Shown here piece after piece: positions 1 through 9,650 of a stretch of DNA of 64,000 nt. Numbering within the stretch: the stretch's first letter is position 1; every line of letters starts with the position of its first letter. A program made the translations under genes and the position numbers. The DNA comes from Xylanimicrobium pachnodae JCM 13526 = NBRC 107786 (GTDB lineage: Bacteria > Actinomycetota > Actinomycetes > Actinomycetales > Cellulomonadaceae), in the NCBI GenBank assembly GCA_001592145.1, contig BCWJ01000014.1, positions 1 through 64,000 of the forward strand, written 5' to 3'. Below the pieces are notes generated by a model, which was not told the DNA's origin, ran no database searches, and saw only the letters and a list, made by a program, of their open reading frames with translations.

Positions 1-160
1 CACTCGCCCGGAGTGGAGCCGTGGCCGCAGCGTGACGGGGTGGACGGTGCTGCGGCAGAGGTGAAGCGGAGGGTGCGGGCCGAGGTACGAGGCACTCGCC
101 CGGAGTGGAGCCGTGGCCGCAGCGCGATGGAACGCACCGCGCTGCGGCAGAGGTGAAGCG
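1..160. repeat. Imperfect tandem duplication, 92-base period
   Basis: Bases 1-32 recur without mismatch at 93-124, and bases 50-68 recur at 142-160. Both blocks keep an offset of 92, while the 17 bases between them differ. This is an imperfect tandem duplication of about 1.7 copies that ends just before the trmI promoter. Bases 1-104 hold no gene I can support; they may be the downstream flank or 3' end of a gene lying outside the window. Confidence 0.8.
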
Positions 161-168
161 CCGCCCGG

Positions 169-174
169 TAGGCT
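169..174 (+). promoter_or_regulatory. Candidate -10 box (TAGGCT) of a leaderless trmI transcript
   Basis: TAGGCT fits the actinobacterial TANNNT -10 consensus and ends 8 bases before the GTG at 183. Transcription would start at or next to the start codon, which supports that codon over upstream in-frame candidates. No good -35 hexamer is visible. Confidence 0.45.
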
Positions 175-182
175 CGTTCGTC

Positions 183-1196
183 GTGACCACCAACTCTTCT
201 GGCCCTACGGGCGCCGACCTGCGCCGCGGCCCGTTCCGTGTGGGCGACAAGGTCCAGCTGACCGACCCGCGCGGCCGCATGCACACCGTCGAGCTGAAGC
301 CGGGCGCGACGTTCCACACCCACAAGGGGTACTTCCGGCACGAGGACCTGATCGGGAGGCCGGAGGGCTGGGTGGTCACGAACACGGCGGGCGTCGAGTA
401 CCTGGCGTTGCGTCCGCTGCTGAGCGACTACGTGCTGTCGATGCCGCGCGGCGCTGCGGTCGTCTACCCGAAGGACGCGGGCCAGATCGTGCAGATGGCG
501 GACATCTACCCGGGTGCCGTGGTGGTCGAGGCGGGGGTCGGCTCGGGCGCGCTGACAATGTCCCTGCTGCGCGCCGTCGGCGACGGGGGCACGCTGCACT
601 CGATCGAGCGTCGTGACGAGTTCGCGGCGGTGGCGAGGGGCAACGTCGAGACGTTCTTCGGCGGCTCGCACCCGGCGTGGCACCTGCACTCGGGCGACTT
701 CGCGGACGTGGTGGTGCGGATCGCGGAGCCGGGCACGGTGGACCGCGTGGTGCTGGACATGCTGGCGCCGTGGGAGAACCTGGACGCGACGGCGACGGTC
801 CTGGCGCCGGGCGGGGTGTTCCTCGCGTATGTGGCCACGGCGACGCAACTCTCGCGTCTCGCGGAGGATCTGCGCGCGGACGGCCGGTTCGCGGAGCCGG
901 TGGCGTGGGAGTCGATGGTGCGCGGCTGGCACCTGGAGGGCTTGGCGGTGCGCCCGCAGCACCGCATGATCGGCCACACCGGGTTCCTGCTCACGTCGCG
1001 CCGCCTCGCGGACGGCGTGGTTCCCCCGGAACGTAAGCGGCGCCCGGCCAAGGGCTCGTACCCGACGGACGCGGCGGAGAACGCCGGCGAGTGGAACGAG
1101 GAGGACCTGGGGGAGCGCCCCGTCTCCGAGAAGAAGCTTCGCAAGGTGGTGCGCAGCTTCGCCGAGACGGACGCCCTGCCCGCCCCGGACGCGTGA
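183..1196 (+). CDS. trmI: tRNA (adenine-58-N1)-methyltransferase TrmI
   Basis: The enzyme makes m1A58 in the T-loop of tRNAs, using S-adenosylmethionine; it acts in the cytoplasm as a homotetramer in the family. The product is 337 residues. A small N-terminal beta domain (RGPFRVGDKVQLTD) precedes a class I methyltransferase fold whose SAM motif reads VVVEAGVGSGALTMSLL, followed by an acidic IERRDEF strand end. I chose the GTG at 183, not the in-frame ATG at 105, because conserved sequence begins shortly after it and a TANNNT box lies 8 bases upstream; the ATG at 105 lies in the tandem duplication. In actinobacteria trmI commonly precedes the proteasomal ATPase gene, as here. The C-terminal 50 residues are charged and variable. 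Confidence 0.92.
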   Translation: MTTNSSGPTGADLRRGPFRVGDKVQLTDPRGRMHTVELKPGATFHTHKGYFRHEDLIGRPEGWVVTNTAGVEYLALRPLLSDYVLSMPRGAAVVYPKDAGQIVQMADIYPGAVVVEAGVGSGALTMSLLRAVGDGGTLHSIERRDEFAAVARGNVETFFGGSHPAWHLHSGDFADVVVRIAEPGTVDRVVLDMLAPWENLDATATVLAPGGVFLAYVATATQLSRLAEDLRADGRFAEPVAWESMVRGWHLEGLAVRPQHRMIGHTGFLLTSRRLADGVVPPERKRRPAKGSYPTDAAENAGEWNEEDLGERPVSEKKLRKVVRSFAETDALPAPDA

Positions 1197-1279
1197 GGCA
1201 TGGTGCCCGCGTTACTCGCTCGCGTAGACGCTCTGCGCGAAACTCGTGAAACGTGACGACGGGCACCAGGGTTCCTGCG

Positions 1280-1313
1280 TAGGGTGCTGTTCCCGGAGGG
1301 CTGATCCTCCGGG
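1280..1313 (+). promoter_or_regulatory. Candidate mpa promoter and leader hairpin
   Basis: TAGGGT at 1280-1285 matches the -10 pattern used elsewhere in this window. It is followed by a perfect 8-bp hairpin (CCGGAGG-type arms at 1292-1299 and 1306-1313, loop of 6) inside the presumed 5' leader of mpa. A purine-rich ribosome site (GGAAGGGGA) lies just before the ATG at 1334. The hairpin could also be a weak terminator for trmI. Confidence 0.4.
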
Positions 1314-1333
1314 GACGCAGGAAGGGGACCCGC

Positions 1334-2947
1334 ATGACCGAGAACCCTGGCCAGGCGGCTACGGCCGCACTGCTGGCGGCGAAGAACGAGCGTCTCGCGG
1401 AGGCGCTGCGGGCGGCACGCGACCAGATCGTGGAGCTGCGCACCCAGATCGACGAGCTCGCCAAGCCCCCCGGGACGTACGCCACGTTCCTGGCCGCGCA
1501 CGATGACGGCACCGTGGACATCTCGACCGCGGGCCGCAAGATGCATGTCGGTGCGAGTCCCTCGCTCGACGTCGCAGCGCTCCAGCCGGGGCAGGAGGTC
1601 AAGCTCAACGAGGCCATGACGGTGGTCGCCGCCGGCGAGTTCGAACGCCTGGGCGAGCTGGTCACCGTCAAGGAGATCCTCGACGGCGACCGCGTGCTCG
1701 TGGTGGGCCGCACCGACGAGGAGCGGGTGGTGCGGCGCGCGGGCCCGGTGCGCGACCGGGTGCTGCGTATCGGGGACTCGCTGACGGTCGACCTGCGGTC
1801 CGGGTTCGTGTTCGAGGTGGTCCCCAAGTCCGAGGTCGAGGACCTGGTTCTCGAGGAGCTCCCGGACATCAGCTATGACGACATCGGCGGGCTGGGCCGC
1901 CAGATCGAGGCCATCCGCGACGCCGTCGAGCTGCCGTTCGCCCACCCCGACCTGTTCCGTGAGCACGGGCTGCGCCCGCCCAAGGGTGTGCTGCTGTACG
2001 GGCCGCCGGGCTGCGGCAAGACGCTCATCGCCAAGGCGGTCGCCGCGTCCCTCGCCGCCACCTTGGATCCGGACGGCTCGGCCGGCGCCAAGAGCTACTT
2101 CCTCAACGTCAAGGGCCCGGAGCTCCTCAACAAGTACGTGGGAGAGACGGAGCGGCACATCCGCCTGATCTTCGCCCGCGCCCGCGAGAAGGCCACGCAG
2201 GGTATGCCCGTGGTGGTGTTCTTCGACGAGATGGAGTCTCTGTTCCGCACCCGGGGGACCGGCCTCTCCTCCGACGTCGAGACCACGATCGTGCCGCAGC
2301 TCCTCGCCGAGATCGACGGCGTCGAACGGCTCGACAACGTCATCGTCATCGGCGCCTCCAACCGGGAGGACATGATCGACCCGGCCATCCTGCGCCCGGG
2401 ACGCCTGGACGTGAAGATCAAGATCGAACGCCCGGACGCCGAGGGCGCGCAGGAGATCTTCGCCAAGTACCTGACCCGTGATCTGCCGATCCACCCGGCC
2501 GACGTCGCGGAGAACGGTGGGGACGAGGGTGAGGCGATCGCGGCGATGATCCGCTCCACCGTGGAACGCATGTACGCCGAGGACGAGGAGAACCAGTTCC
2601 TGGAGGTCACCTACGCCTCGGGCGACAAGGAGATCCTCTACTCCAAGGACTTCATCTCGGGCGCCATGATCCACAACATCGTGGACCGGGCCAAGAAGTC
2701 CGCCATCAAGGAGTTCCTGGCCACCGGTCAGCGCGGCATCCGCGTCGAGCACCTGCTCGCGGCGTGCGGTGAGGAGTTCAAGGAGAACGAGGACCTGCCC
2801 AACACCACCAACCCGGACGACTGGGCACGCATCAGCGGCAAGAAGGGCGAGCGGATCGTGTTCATCCGTTCGATCGTCCAGAAGAAGGGCGAGCTGGGCG
2901 CGCCGCGCACCATCGAGCAGGTCACCAACACGGGGCAGTACCTGTGA
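1334..2947 (+). CDS. mpa: Proteasomal AAA+ ATPase Mpa/ARC
   Basis: This hexameric ATPase recognises Pup on tagged proteins, unfolds them and feeds them into the 20S proteasome. The product is 537 residues. An N-terminal coiled coil (about residues 11-47) is the expected Pup-binding segment, followed by OB-fold sequence and the AAA module. Walker A is GPPGCGKT near residue 225, and Walker B is VVFFDEM near 295. The C-terminus ends in QYL; a penultimate tyrosine is the family's gate-opening motif for docking onto the alpha ring. The gene has its own candidate promoter and leader. Its stop codon overlaps the dop start by four bases (GTGA), so translation of the two is probably coupled. The length is typical for ARC-type proteins. 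Confidence 0.96.
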   Translation: MTENPGQAATAALLAAKNERLAEALRAARDQIVELRTQIDELAKPPGTYATFLAAHDDGTVDISTAGRKMHVGASPSLDVAALQPGQEVKLNEAMTVVAAGEFERLGELVTVKEILDGDRVLVVGRTDEERVVRRAGPVRDRVLRIGDSLTVDLRSGFVFEVVPKSEVEDLVLEELPDISYDDIGGLGRQIEAIRDAVELPFAHPDLFREHGLRPPKGVLLYGPPGCGKTLIAKAVAASLAATLDPDGSAGAKSYFLNVKGPELLNKYVGETERHIRLIFARAREKATQGMPVVVFFDEMESLFRTRGTGLSSDVETTIVPQLLAEIDGVERLDNVIVIGASNREDMIDPAILRPGRLDVKIKIERPDAEGAQEIFAKYLTRDLPIHPADVAENGGDEGEAIAAMIRSTVERMYAEDEENQFLEVTYASGDKEILYSKDFISGAMIHNIVDRAKKSAIKEFLATGQRGIRVEHLLAACGEEFKENEDLPNTTNPDDWARISGKKGERIVFIRSIVQKKGELGAPRTIEQVTNTGQYL

Positions 2948-4563
2948 CCGTCCGCCGTGTCATGGGCATCGAGACCGAGTACGGCGTGCTCGCCCCGGGC
3001 AACCCGGCCGCGAACCCCATGCTGCTCTCGGGCCAGGTGGTCACCACGTACCGGGCGCTCGCGGCCCGTGCCGGCGCGCGCCCGGCCGCCCGCTGGGACT
3101 ACGACGACGAGGACCCGTTGGCGGACGCGCGCGGCTTCCACCTGCGCCGCCAGGCGGCACACCCGTCGATGCTCACCGACGACCCGCGCCGGCCCGCACC
3201 CGCTGGTCCGGCCCCGCACGACGCCGCCCCCGTGATCCTGGACGACGCCGACGATCCCAGCGCGGCGAACTGCATCCTGACCAACGGCGCACGGCTGTAC
3301 GTGGACCACGCGCACCCCGAGTACTCGTCACCGGAGGTCACGGGTCCGCGCGACGCGGTCCTGTGGGACGTCGCCGGTGAGCGCGTCATGCTCGCGGCGA
3401 GTCGGGCGGCGTCGGGCCCTCCTGCCGGTCGTGAGCTCGCCCTGTACAAGAACAACGTGGATGGCAAGGGCGCGAGCTACGGCACGCACGAGAACTACCT
3501 CGTCGACCGGGCGCTGCCCTTCGCCACGCTCGCGGAGCTGATCACGCCGTTCCTCGTCACCCGGCAGGTGTTCGCCGGCTCGGGGCGGGTGGGGTTGGGC
3601 CCCCGCGGGGACGAGCCGGGCTTCCAGATGGCGCAGCGTGCGGACTACATCGAGGCCGAGGTGGGGCTGGAGACCACGCTGCGACGCCCGATCGTCAACA
3701 CGCGCGACGAGCCGCACGCGGAGCGGTCCCGGTGGCGACGCCTGCACCTGATCCTGGGAGACGCGAACCTGTTCGAGGCGGCCACGTACCTCAAGCTCGG
3801 CACCACGTCGCTGGTGCTGTGGGTCCTCGAGCGCCTGGACGAACTCGCCGGGGCCGGGGTGGACGCGCGCCGCGAGCTGGCGGCGTTGCGCCTGGCCGAC
3901 CCGGTGGGGGAGGTGCGGCGCGTGTCGCGGGACGTGGACCTGGTGGCCAAGCTGGAGCTTGCCGACGGCCGCTCGATGACGGCGTTGGAGGTGCAGGAGA
4001 CCTACGCGGACGTGATCGAGCGGGCACTCGGTGTGCTGGGTGGTGCCCCGGACGCCGAGACCACCGCCGTGCTGGGCCGGTGGCGGTCGGTGCTGACCCG
4101 CCTGGCGGCCGACCCGCTCGACTGCGCGCGCGAGGTGGAGTGGGTGGCCAAGCGCCGCCTGCTGGAGGGGATGCGCCGCCGCGACGGGCTGGCGTGGGAC
4201 CACCCGCGGGTGCACGCCCTGGACCTGCAGTGGAGCGACGTGCGCCCGGAGCGTTCCGTGTACCAGCGGCTCGTGGCATCCGGCGCGGTCGAACGGCTGG
4301 TGGACGAGGACGCCGTGGCGGACGCCGTGCTGCACCCGCCCACGGATACGCGCGCCTACTTCCGCGGCGAGGTCATGGCCCGGTACCCGGAGCAGGTCAC
4401 GGCGGCGAGCTGGGACTCGGTGATCTTCGACGTGCCCGGGGCGACGGCGCTGCAGCGGGTGCCGATGCTCGACCCGCTGCGTGGCACGCGCGCGCACCTG
4501 GGTGCGCTGCTCGAGCGCAGCGCCGACGCCGGTGCCCTGCTGGCGGCCCTGCGCGGCACGTAG
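2944..4563 (+). CDS. dop: Depupylase / Pup deamidase Dop
   Basis: Dop deamidates the C-terminal glutamine of Pup to glutamate and also removes Pup from tagged proteins. It belongs to the carboxylate-amine ligase fold shared with PafA. The product is 539 residues and opens with [10 protein letters not shown], the signature of the glutamate-clamp ATP-binding site. An insertion of charged and proline-rich residues (about 45-105), absent from PafA, corresponds to the Dop loop. The conserved aspartate used in catalysis is D121 in [12 protein letters not shown]. The GTG start at 2944 overlaps the mpa stop. Because the encoded Pup ends in glutamine, this enzyme is needed before ligation can occur. 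Confidence 0.95.
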   Translation: MTVRRVMGIETEYGVLAPGNPAANPMLLSGQVVTTYRALAARAGARPAARWDYDDEDPLADARGFHLRRQAAHPSMLTDDPRRPAPAGPAPHDAAPVILDDADDPSAANCILTNGARLYVDHAHPEYSSPEVTGPRDAVLWDVAGERVMLAASRAASGPPAGRELALYKNNVDGKGASYGTHENYLVDRALPFATLAELITPFLVTRQVFAGSGRVGLGPRGDEPGFQMAQRADYIEAEVGLETTLRRPIVNTRDEPHAERSRWRRLHLILGDANLFEAATYLKLGTTSLVLWVLERLDELAGAGVDARRELAALRLADPVGEVRRVSRDVDLVAKLELADGRSMTALEVQETYADVIERALGVLGGAPDAETTAVLGRWRSVLTRLAADPLDCAREVEWVAKRRLLEGMRRRDGLAWDHPRVHALDLQWSDVRPERSVYQRLVASGAVERLVDEDAVADAVLHPPTDTRAYFRGEVMARYPEQVTAASWDSVIFDVPGATALQRVPMLDPLRGTRAHLGALLERSADAGALLAALRGT

Positions 4564-4608
4564 GGCGAAAACCCCCGGTACCGCCCCCACGAACCGGCGG
4601 CGCCGTCA

Positions 4609-4614
4609 TAGGGT
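4609..4614 (+). promoter_or_regulatory. Candidate -10 box (TAGGGT) upstream of pup
   Basis: TAGGGT lies in the 88-base gap between dop and pup, 37 bases before the pup start. It would give pup and the proteasome core genes a transcript separate from mpa-dop. A strong ribosome-binding site (AGGAGG, 4641-4646) follows at a good distance from the ATG. Confidence 0.45.
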
Positions 4615-4651
4615 GAGACGGAGGTTCGAACGCAGGCTCCAGGAGGTTGTC

Positions 4652-4846
4652 ATGGCAGGCCAGGACCGCATTACCCCGCAGCACGAGGACCGCACGCCCG
4701 ACGACGACGCCGACGTCCCCGCACCCGCCCCGGCGGCGCAGGAACGTGACGCGCAGGTCGACGCCCTGCTCGACGAGATCAACGACGTCCTGGAGTCCAA
4801 CGCGGAGCAGTTCGTGCGCGGGTTCGTCCAGAAGGGCGGCCAGTGA
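4652..4846 (+). CDS. pup: Prokaryotic ubiquitin-like protein Pup
   Basis: Pup is the small disordered tag that PafA attaches through its C-terminus to lysines of target proteins. The product is 64 residues, acidic and Asp/Pro-rich in the first half, with the amphipathic Mpa-binding helix at about 31-57 ([19 protein letters not shown]). It ends in GGQ, so the last residue must be deamidated by Dop to give the ligatable GGE form. An AGGAGG ribosome site sits 5 bases before the ATG. In-frame codons upstream to 4481 are open but lack similarity to Pup and precede this site. Confidence 0.96.
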   Translation: MAGQDRITPQHEDRTPDDDADVPAPAPAAQERDAQVDALLDEINDVLESNAEQFVRGFVQKGGQ

Positions 4847-4883
4847 GCGCCCGGGGCGCGGCGACGCGCGCGGGTGGGGTCGT

Positions 4884-5726
4884 ATGAGCGTGACGGGACG
4901 CCTCGGGGACGCCTACCTGCGCCCGGGGTCGTCGTCGTTCCTGGACTTCCTGACCGATCACGCCCCGGAGCTGCTGCCGGGGCGGGGCGGCGGGGCCGCG
5001 GGCGCGACGAGCCTGGGCGCACCGGGTGCTGGCGGTGCCGGCTCGCCGCACGCCACGACGATCGTCGCCCTGACGTTCGCCGACGGCGTCGTCATGGCGG
5101 GTGACCGGCGGGCGACGGCGGGCACCATGATCGCCAGCCGCGAGATCGAGAAGGTGTTCCCGGCGGACGACTTCTCCGCCGTCGGCATCTCGGGCTCGGC
5201 CGGCATGGGGGTCGAGCTGGCACGGTTGTTCCAGCTGGAGCTGGAGCACTACGAGAAGATCGAGGGCTCGCCCCTGAGCCTGGACGGCAAGGCGAACCGG
5301 CTCGCGACGCTGCTGCGCGGTCACCTGCCGCTGGCCTTGCAGGGTTTCGTCGTCGTGCCGCTGTTCGCGGGGTACGACCTGGGGCGCGGCGCGGGGCGCA
5401 TCTTCAGCTACGACGCGACCGGCGGTCGGTACGAGGAGCACGAGCATCACGGGACCGGATCGGGGTCGATCTTCGCCCGGGGCGCGCTCAAGAAGCTGTG
5501 GCGGCCCGGCATGGGGGCGTCCGACGCCGTGCGGGTCGCGGTCGAGGCGCTGTACGACGCCGCCGACGACGACTCCGCGACGGGCGGGCCCGACCCGGTG
5601 CGCCGCATCTGGCCGATCGTCGCGACCGTGACGGCGGCGGGATACCAGCGTGTCGACGACGCCGAGCTCGCGACCATCGTGGACGCCCTGGTGTCCGCCC
5701 GCACGGAAGGCGGCCGACGCGCATGA
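4884..5726 (+). CDS. prcB: 20S proteasome beta subunit PrcB
   Basis: This is the catalytic subunit of the core particle, an N-terminal-nucleophile hydrolase made as a precursor. The product is 280 residues. Residues 1-57 are a Gly/Ala-rich propeptide, and self-cleavage would expose Thr58 in [10 protein letters not shown] as the active-site nucleophile. The conserved [11 protein letters not shown] segment follows, and a lysine equivalent to the catalytic Lys33 is expected in the IEKVF region. The ATG at 4884 is the first codon after pup whose product resembles PrcB; the pup stop lies 37 bases upstream. prcA follows after 52 bases, giving the usual actinobacterial order pup-prcB-prcA. Confidence 0.95.
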   Translation: MSVTGRLGDAYLRPGSSSFLDFLTDHAPELLPGRGGGAAGATSLGAPGAGGAGSPHATTIVALTFADGVVMAGDRRATAGTMIASREIEKVFPADDFSAVGISGSAGMGVELARLFQLELEHYEKIEGSPLSLDGKANRLATLLRGHLPLALQGFVVVPLFAGYDLGRGAGRIFSYDATGGRYEEHEHHGTGSGSIFARGALKKLWRPGMGASDAVRVAVEALYDAADDDSATGGPDPVRRIWPIVATVTAAGYQRVDDAELATIVDALVSARTEGGRRA

Positions 5727-5778
5727 CCTCGCCCCGCGAAGCCACTCGCTCCGCTCCCGCCGTCGAGGGGGCCCCGAG

Positions 5779-6531
5779 ATGAACATGCCCTTCTACGTCT
5801 CACCGGAACAGCTCATGAAGGACCGGGCGGACTTCGCGCGCAAGGGCATCGCGCGCGGCCGCTCCGTCGTCGTGCTCGCGTACGACGGCGGGATCCTGTT
5901 CGCGACGGAGAACCCGTCGCGTGCGCTGCACAAGATCTCCGAGATCTACGACCGCATCGCGTTCGCCGCGGTGGGGAAGTACAACGAGTTCGAGAACCTG
6001 CGCGTGGCCGGTGTGCGCTACGCCGACCTGCGCGGCTACTCGTACGACCGCGCCGACGTGACCGCGCGCGGGCTGGCCAACGCCTACGCGCAGACGCTGG
6101 GGACGGTGTTCACCACCGAGTCCAAACCGCTCGAGGTCGAGCTCGTGGTGGCCGAGGTGGGAACGACCGCGCTGGACGACCAGATCTACCGGCTCTCCTA
6201 CGACGGCTCGGTGGCCGACGAGCGTGGCTACGTGGTGATGGGCGGGCAGGCCGAGCGGCTCGGCGCCCGCTTGGGTGAGGGCTGGCACGAAGCGCTCCCC
6301 CTGGGGGAGGCGTTGACGCTGGCCACGACCGTGCTCGGTGCCGTCGGGGTGGACGGGCAGCTGCTGGCGGAGGGTTCGGAGCGGAGCATCGACGTCGGCC
6401 AGCTCGAGGTAGGGCTGCTCGACCGTGCCCGTCCTCGCCGCGCGTTCCGCAGGCTCCAGGGGGCGGCACTCGCCGAGGCGCTGCCGCCTGCGGAGAACGG
6501 TGCGGAGCCCGGCGCGCAGGGTGAGGGCTGA
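5779..6531 (+). CDS. prcA: 20S proteasome alpha subunit PrcA
   Basis: PrcA forms the outer heptameric rings that gate substrate entry and bind the QYL tail of Mpa. The product is 250 residues. It starts [23 protein letters not shown], where the YVSPEQ and [13 protein letters not shown] segments are the conserved gating and H0 regions, and it has no N-terminal catalytic threonine. The start at 5779 fits the family. The gene follows prcB by 52 bases, and its stop shares one base with the pafA start (TGATG). The Ala/Glu-rich tail is variable in the family. Confidence 0.95.
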   Translation: MNMPFYVSPEQLMKDRADFARKGIARGRSVVVLAYDGGILFATENPSRALHKISEIYDRIAFAAVGKYNEFENLRVAGVRYADLRGYSYDRADVTARGLANAYAQTLGTVFTTESKPLEVELVVAEVGTTALDDQIYRLSYDGSVADERGYVVMGGQAERLGARLGEGWHEALPLGEALTLATTVLGAVGVDGQLLAEGSERSIDVGQLEVGLLDRARPRRAFRRLQGAALAEALPPAENGAEPGAQGEG

Positions 6532-7892
6532 TGGACCGGCGCATCTTCGGGGTGGAGACCGAGTACGGCGTCACGTGCACGGCCCCGGACGGGCGCGGTC
6601 TCTCGGCCGACGAGGTGGCGCGCTACCTGTTCCGCAAGGTGGTGGCGTGGGGCCGGTCGTCGAACGTGTTCCTGCGCAACGGCAGCCGGCTGTACCTCGA
6701 CGTCGGTTCGCACCCCGAGTATGCGACCGCCGAGTGTGACGACGTGCGCCAGCTCGTCACGTACGACAAGGGCGGCGAGCGGATCCTCGAGGGGCTCGTC
6801 GCGGACGCCCAGCAGCGCCTGGAGCACGAGGGCCTGGCGGGGCGGGTGCACCTGTTCAAGAACAACACCGACTCCGCGGGCAACTCGTACGGGTGCCACG
6901 AGAACTACCTGGTGCGCCGTCAGGGGGACTTCTCCCGGCTGAGCGAGATCCTGCTGCCGTTCCTCATCACGCGGCAGGTGCTGGTGGGTGCGGGCAAGGT
7001 GCTCGCCACGCCGCGCGGTGCCGTGTACTGCCTGTCGCAGCGTGCCGACCACATCTGGGAGGCCGTGTCCTCCGCGACCACCCGCTCGCGACCCATCATC
7101 AACACGCGTGACGAGCCGCACGCCGACGCCGAGTACTTCCGGCGCCTGCACGTCATCGTGGGTGACTCCTCGATGGCGGAGCCCACCACGATGCTCAAGG
7201 TGGGGGCGACCGACCTGGTGCTGCGCCTGGTGGAGGCGGGTGTCATCATGCGGGATCTCACGCTGGAGAACCCGATCCGAGCGATCCGCGAGATCAGCCA
7301 CGACCGCACGGGCAAGCACCCGGTGCAACTGACGGACGGCCGCTCCATGACGGCGGTCGAGATCCAGTGGGAGTACCTGCACCGGGTGCGCGCGTACGTG
7401 GACGCCCACCTGGACCCGTCGCCCACCACCAAGGCGGTCCTCGACCTGTGGGAGCGCGGGCTGGTGGCGCTCGACACGGGTGATCTGCGCGGTGTGGAGC
7501 GTGAGCTCGACTGGGTCATCAAGCTGCGGCTGATCGAGCGGTACCAGGCCAAGCACTCGCTCCCGCTCGACGATCCGCGCATCGCGCGCCTGGACCTGGC
7601 GTACCACGACATCTCGCGCACGGAGGGCCTGTACAACCTGCTCGCCGCGCGCGGGCTGGTGGACCGTGTCACCACGGACCTGGAGATCTTCGAGTCGACG
7701 GCGGTACCCCCGCCCACCACGCGCGCCAAGCTCCGCGGCGACTTCGTCCGGGCCGCGCAGGACGCCCGCCGCGACTACACGGTCGACTGGGTGCACCTCA
7801 AGCTCAACGACCAGGCGCAGCGCACCGTGCTGTGCAAGGACCCGTTCCGATCCGTGGACGAAAGGGTGGACCGGCTCATCGAGAGCATGTGA
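6531..7892 (+). CDS. pafA: Pup--protein ligase PafA
   Basis: PafA activates the C-terminal glutamate of Pup as a phosphate and joins it to substrate lysines. The product is 453 residues, the family's usual length. It shares the FGVETEYGV opening with Dop but lacks the long Dop loop; the conserved catalytic aspartate is D57 in [17 protein letters not shown]. The motif [20 protein letters not shown] marks the ATP/Mg site and has a counterpart in Dop. Its start overlaps the prcA stop, so core particle and ligase are probably expressed together. Confidence 0.96.
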   Translation: MDRRIFGVETEYGVTCTAPDGRGLSADEVARYLFRKVVAWGRSSNVFLRNGSRLYLDVGSHPEYATAECDDVRQLVTYDKGGERILEGLVADAQQRLEHEGLAGRVHLFKNNTDSAGNSYGCHENYLVRRQGDFSRLSEILLPFLITRQVLVGAGKVLATPRGAVYCLSQRADHIWEAVSSATTRSRPIINTRDEPHADAEYFRRLHVIVGDSSMAEPTTMLKVGATDLVLRLVEAGVIMRDLTLENPIRAIREISHDRTGKHPVQLTDGRSMTAVEIQWEYLHRVRAYVDAHLDPSPTTKAVLDLWERGLVALDTGDLRGVERELDWVIKLRLIERYQAKHSLPLDDPRIARLDLAYHDISRTEGLYNLLAARGLVDRVTTDLEIFESTAVPPPTTRAKLRGDFVRAAQDARRDYTVDWVHLKLNDQAQRTVLCKDPFRSVDERVDRLIESM

Positions 7893-7905
7893 CACCATCG
7901 GCGGC

Positions 7906-8823
7906 GTGCTTCGCTCCTTCCTGCTCGCGTCGAGTCTTCTCCTGGCCCTGGTGCTCGCCGGATGCAGCGGCGGGGCTCCGGGAACGGCGCCCTCGCAGTC
8001 GCCGGTGGAGGTGACCGGCGTCGCGGGACAGGAACCGGTGCTCAGCTACGACACACCGTTGGCGATCACGCAGCCCGGGACGCGCACGGTCTGGCCCGGC
8101 ACGGGCGACCCCCTCGTGGAGGACGGCCCGGTCCTCCTGAACCTGTACGCGCAGGACGGTCGCGACGGCACGGTGGTGCAGTCCACCTTCGCGGACGCGC
8201 CCGCGTGGCACACGATGAGCGTGGCGTCCCTGGGCGCAAACCTGCACGAGGCGCTGCAGGGCGCTCGGGTGGGGGCGCGACTGCTGTTCCTCGAGGAGGA
8301 CGAGGGCGTGCCGCTCGTCCTGGTGATCGATGTCCTGCCCACGCGAGCCTCGGGGGAGAAGGTCCAGGCCCAGGAGGGCCTGCCCACGGTCACGCTCGAC
8401 GACGACGGAGCCCCCACGGTCACGGTTCCCGCCGGGGTGGAGCCGCCCTCGGGACTGGTGGTCCAGCCTCTGGTGCGTGGCACGGGACCGCAGGTCGAGG
8501 TGGGCGAGGTGGTCACGGCGCGGTTCACCGGCGTGCGCTGGTCCGACGGGACCGTGTTCGACTCCACGTGGGACGCCGGGGGCGGGCCGGAGGCGGTGCA
8601 GTCCGTGATGATCGGCATCGGCGAGGTCGTCGACGGGCTCGACCAGGGCCTGACGGAACAGGCCGTCGGTTCGCAGGTCATGCTCGTCGTGCCCCCGGCG
8701 CTCGGATACGGTGGGACGTCCGACCCGTTGGCGGGCGAGACGCTCGTGTACGTGGTGGACATCCTCGATGCCCACTTCCCGGTCACCGAGGCCACCGTGG
8801 GCGAGCCCAGCCCCGGCGGGTAG
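7906..8823 (+). CDS. FKBP-type peptidyl-prolyl isomerase lipoprotein
   Basis: This is a predicted secreted, lipid-anchored prolyl isomerase. The 305-residue product has a lipoprotein signal peptide with lipobox LAGC (Cys20). The C-terminal 110 residues are a recognisable FKBP domain ([20 protein letters not shown], then [11 protein letters not shown]). The middle third looks like a second, diverged FKBP-like domain without clear active-site residues. The GTG at 7906 starts 13 bases after pafA. FKBP genes after pafA are common in actinobacteria, but a lipoprotein outside the membrane has no obvious part in pupylation, so the linkage may only be positional. Confidence 0.85.
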   Translation: MLRSFLLASSLLLALVLAGCSGGAPGTAPSQSPVEVTGVAGQEPVLSYDTPLAITQPGTRTVWPGTGDPLVEDGPVLLNLYAQDGRDGTVVQSTFADAPAWHTMSVASLGANLHEALQGARVGARLLFLEEDEGVPLVLVIDVLPTRASGEKVQAQEGLPTVTLDDDGAPTVTVPAGVEPPSGLVVQPLVRGTGPQVEVGEVVTARFTGVRWSDGTVFDSTWDAGGGPEAVQSVMIGIGEVVDGLDQGLTEQAVGSQVMLVVPPALGYGGTSDPLAGETLVYVVDILDAHFPVTEATVGEPSPGG

Positions 8824-8861
8824 CCCCCCGACTCATCTCACAACTCACCCCAAGGAGCACC

Positions 8862-9647
8862 GTGGCGGTCTCTGTTCGCGTCATCCCGTGCCTCGACGTG
8901 GACGCCGGGCGCGTCGTCAAGGGCGTCAACTTCCAGGGCCTGCGCGACGCGGGCGACCCGGTGGAGCTGGCGGCGCGGTACGACGCCGAAGGCTGTGACG
9001 AGCTGACGTTCCTCGACGTCTCGGCCTCGTCTGGCGGCCGCGACACGATGATCGACGTCGTGCGGCGCACCGCCGAGCAGGTGTTCGTCCCGCTCACGGT
9101 GGGCGGAGGCGTACGCAGCACCGACGACGTCGACCGGCTGCTACGGGCCGGGGCGGACAAGGTGGGGGTGAACACGGCGGCGATCGCCCGCCCGGAGCTG
9201 GTGGCGCAGATCGCCGACCGGTTCGGGTCGCAGGTCCTGGTGCTCTCGGTCGACGCGCGCCGCATCACCGCGGAGGGCCGCGCGGCGGGGGTGACCACCC
9301 CGTCGGGGTACGAGGTGACCACGCACGGCGGGCGCCGCGGCACGGGCATCGACGCCGTCGAGTGGGCGGAGCGTGCCGCCGCGCTGGGTGCGGGCGAGAT
9401 CCTGCTCAACTCGATGGACGCCGACGGCACCAAGGACGGGTTCGACCTGGAGATGCTGCGCACCGTGCGCGAGCGCGTGCACGTGCCGCTGATCGCCTCC
9501 GGCGGGGCGGGCAAGCCCGAGGACTTCGTGGCCGCCGCCCAGGCGGGCGCGGACGCGGTGCTCGCCGCCTCCGTGTTCCACTTCGGCACCCTCACGGTGG
9601 GGCAGGTCAAGGACGCGCTGCGCGCTGCGGGCCTCGAGGTGCGCTGA
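8862..9647 (+). CDS. hisF: Imidazole glycerol phosphate synthase, cyclase subunit HisF
   Basis: With the HisH glutaminase, HisF converts PRFAR and ammonia into imidazole glycerol phosphate and AICAR in histidine synthesis. The product is 261 residues and forms a TIM barrel. The two catalytic aspartates are D12 ([14 protein letters not shown]) and D131 (LSVDARR). Phosphate-binding loops are visible as VGGGVRS and ASGGAG. A good ribosome site (AAGGAG) precedes the GTG at 8862. No hisH is present in the window; hisI lies 3.7 kb downstream, separated by an ABC exporter pair. Confidence 0.96.
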   Translation: MAVSVRVIPCLDVDAGRVVKGVNFQGLRDAGDPVELAARYDAEGCDELTFLDVSASSGGRDTMIDVVRRTAEQVFVPLTVGGGVRSTDDVDRLLRAGADKVGVNTAAIARPELVAQIADRFGSQVLVLSVDARRITAEGRAAGVTTPSGYEVTTHGGRRGTGIDAVEWAERAAALGAGEILLNSMDADGTKDGFDLEMLRTVRERVHVPLIASGGAGKPEDFVAAAQAGADAVLAASVFHFGTLTVGQVKDALRAAGLEVR

Positions 9648-9650
9648 GCG

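Noticed and set aside
4621-4645. GGTTCGAAC before pup looked like a tRNA T-loop
   Set aside because: No 5-bp T-stem or acceptor stem can be built around it; it is part of the pup leader.
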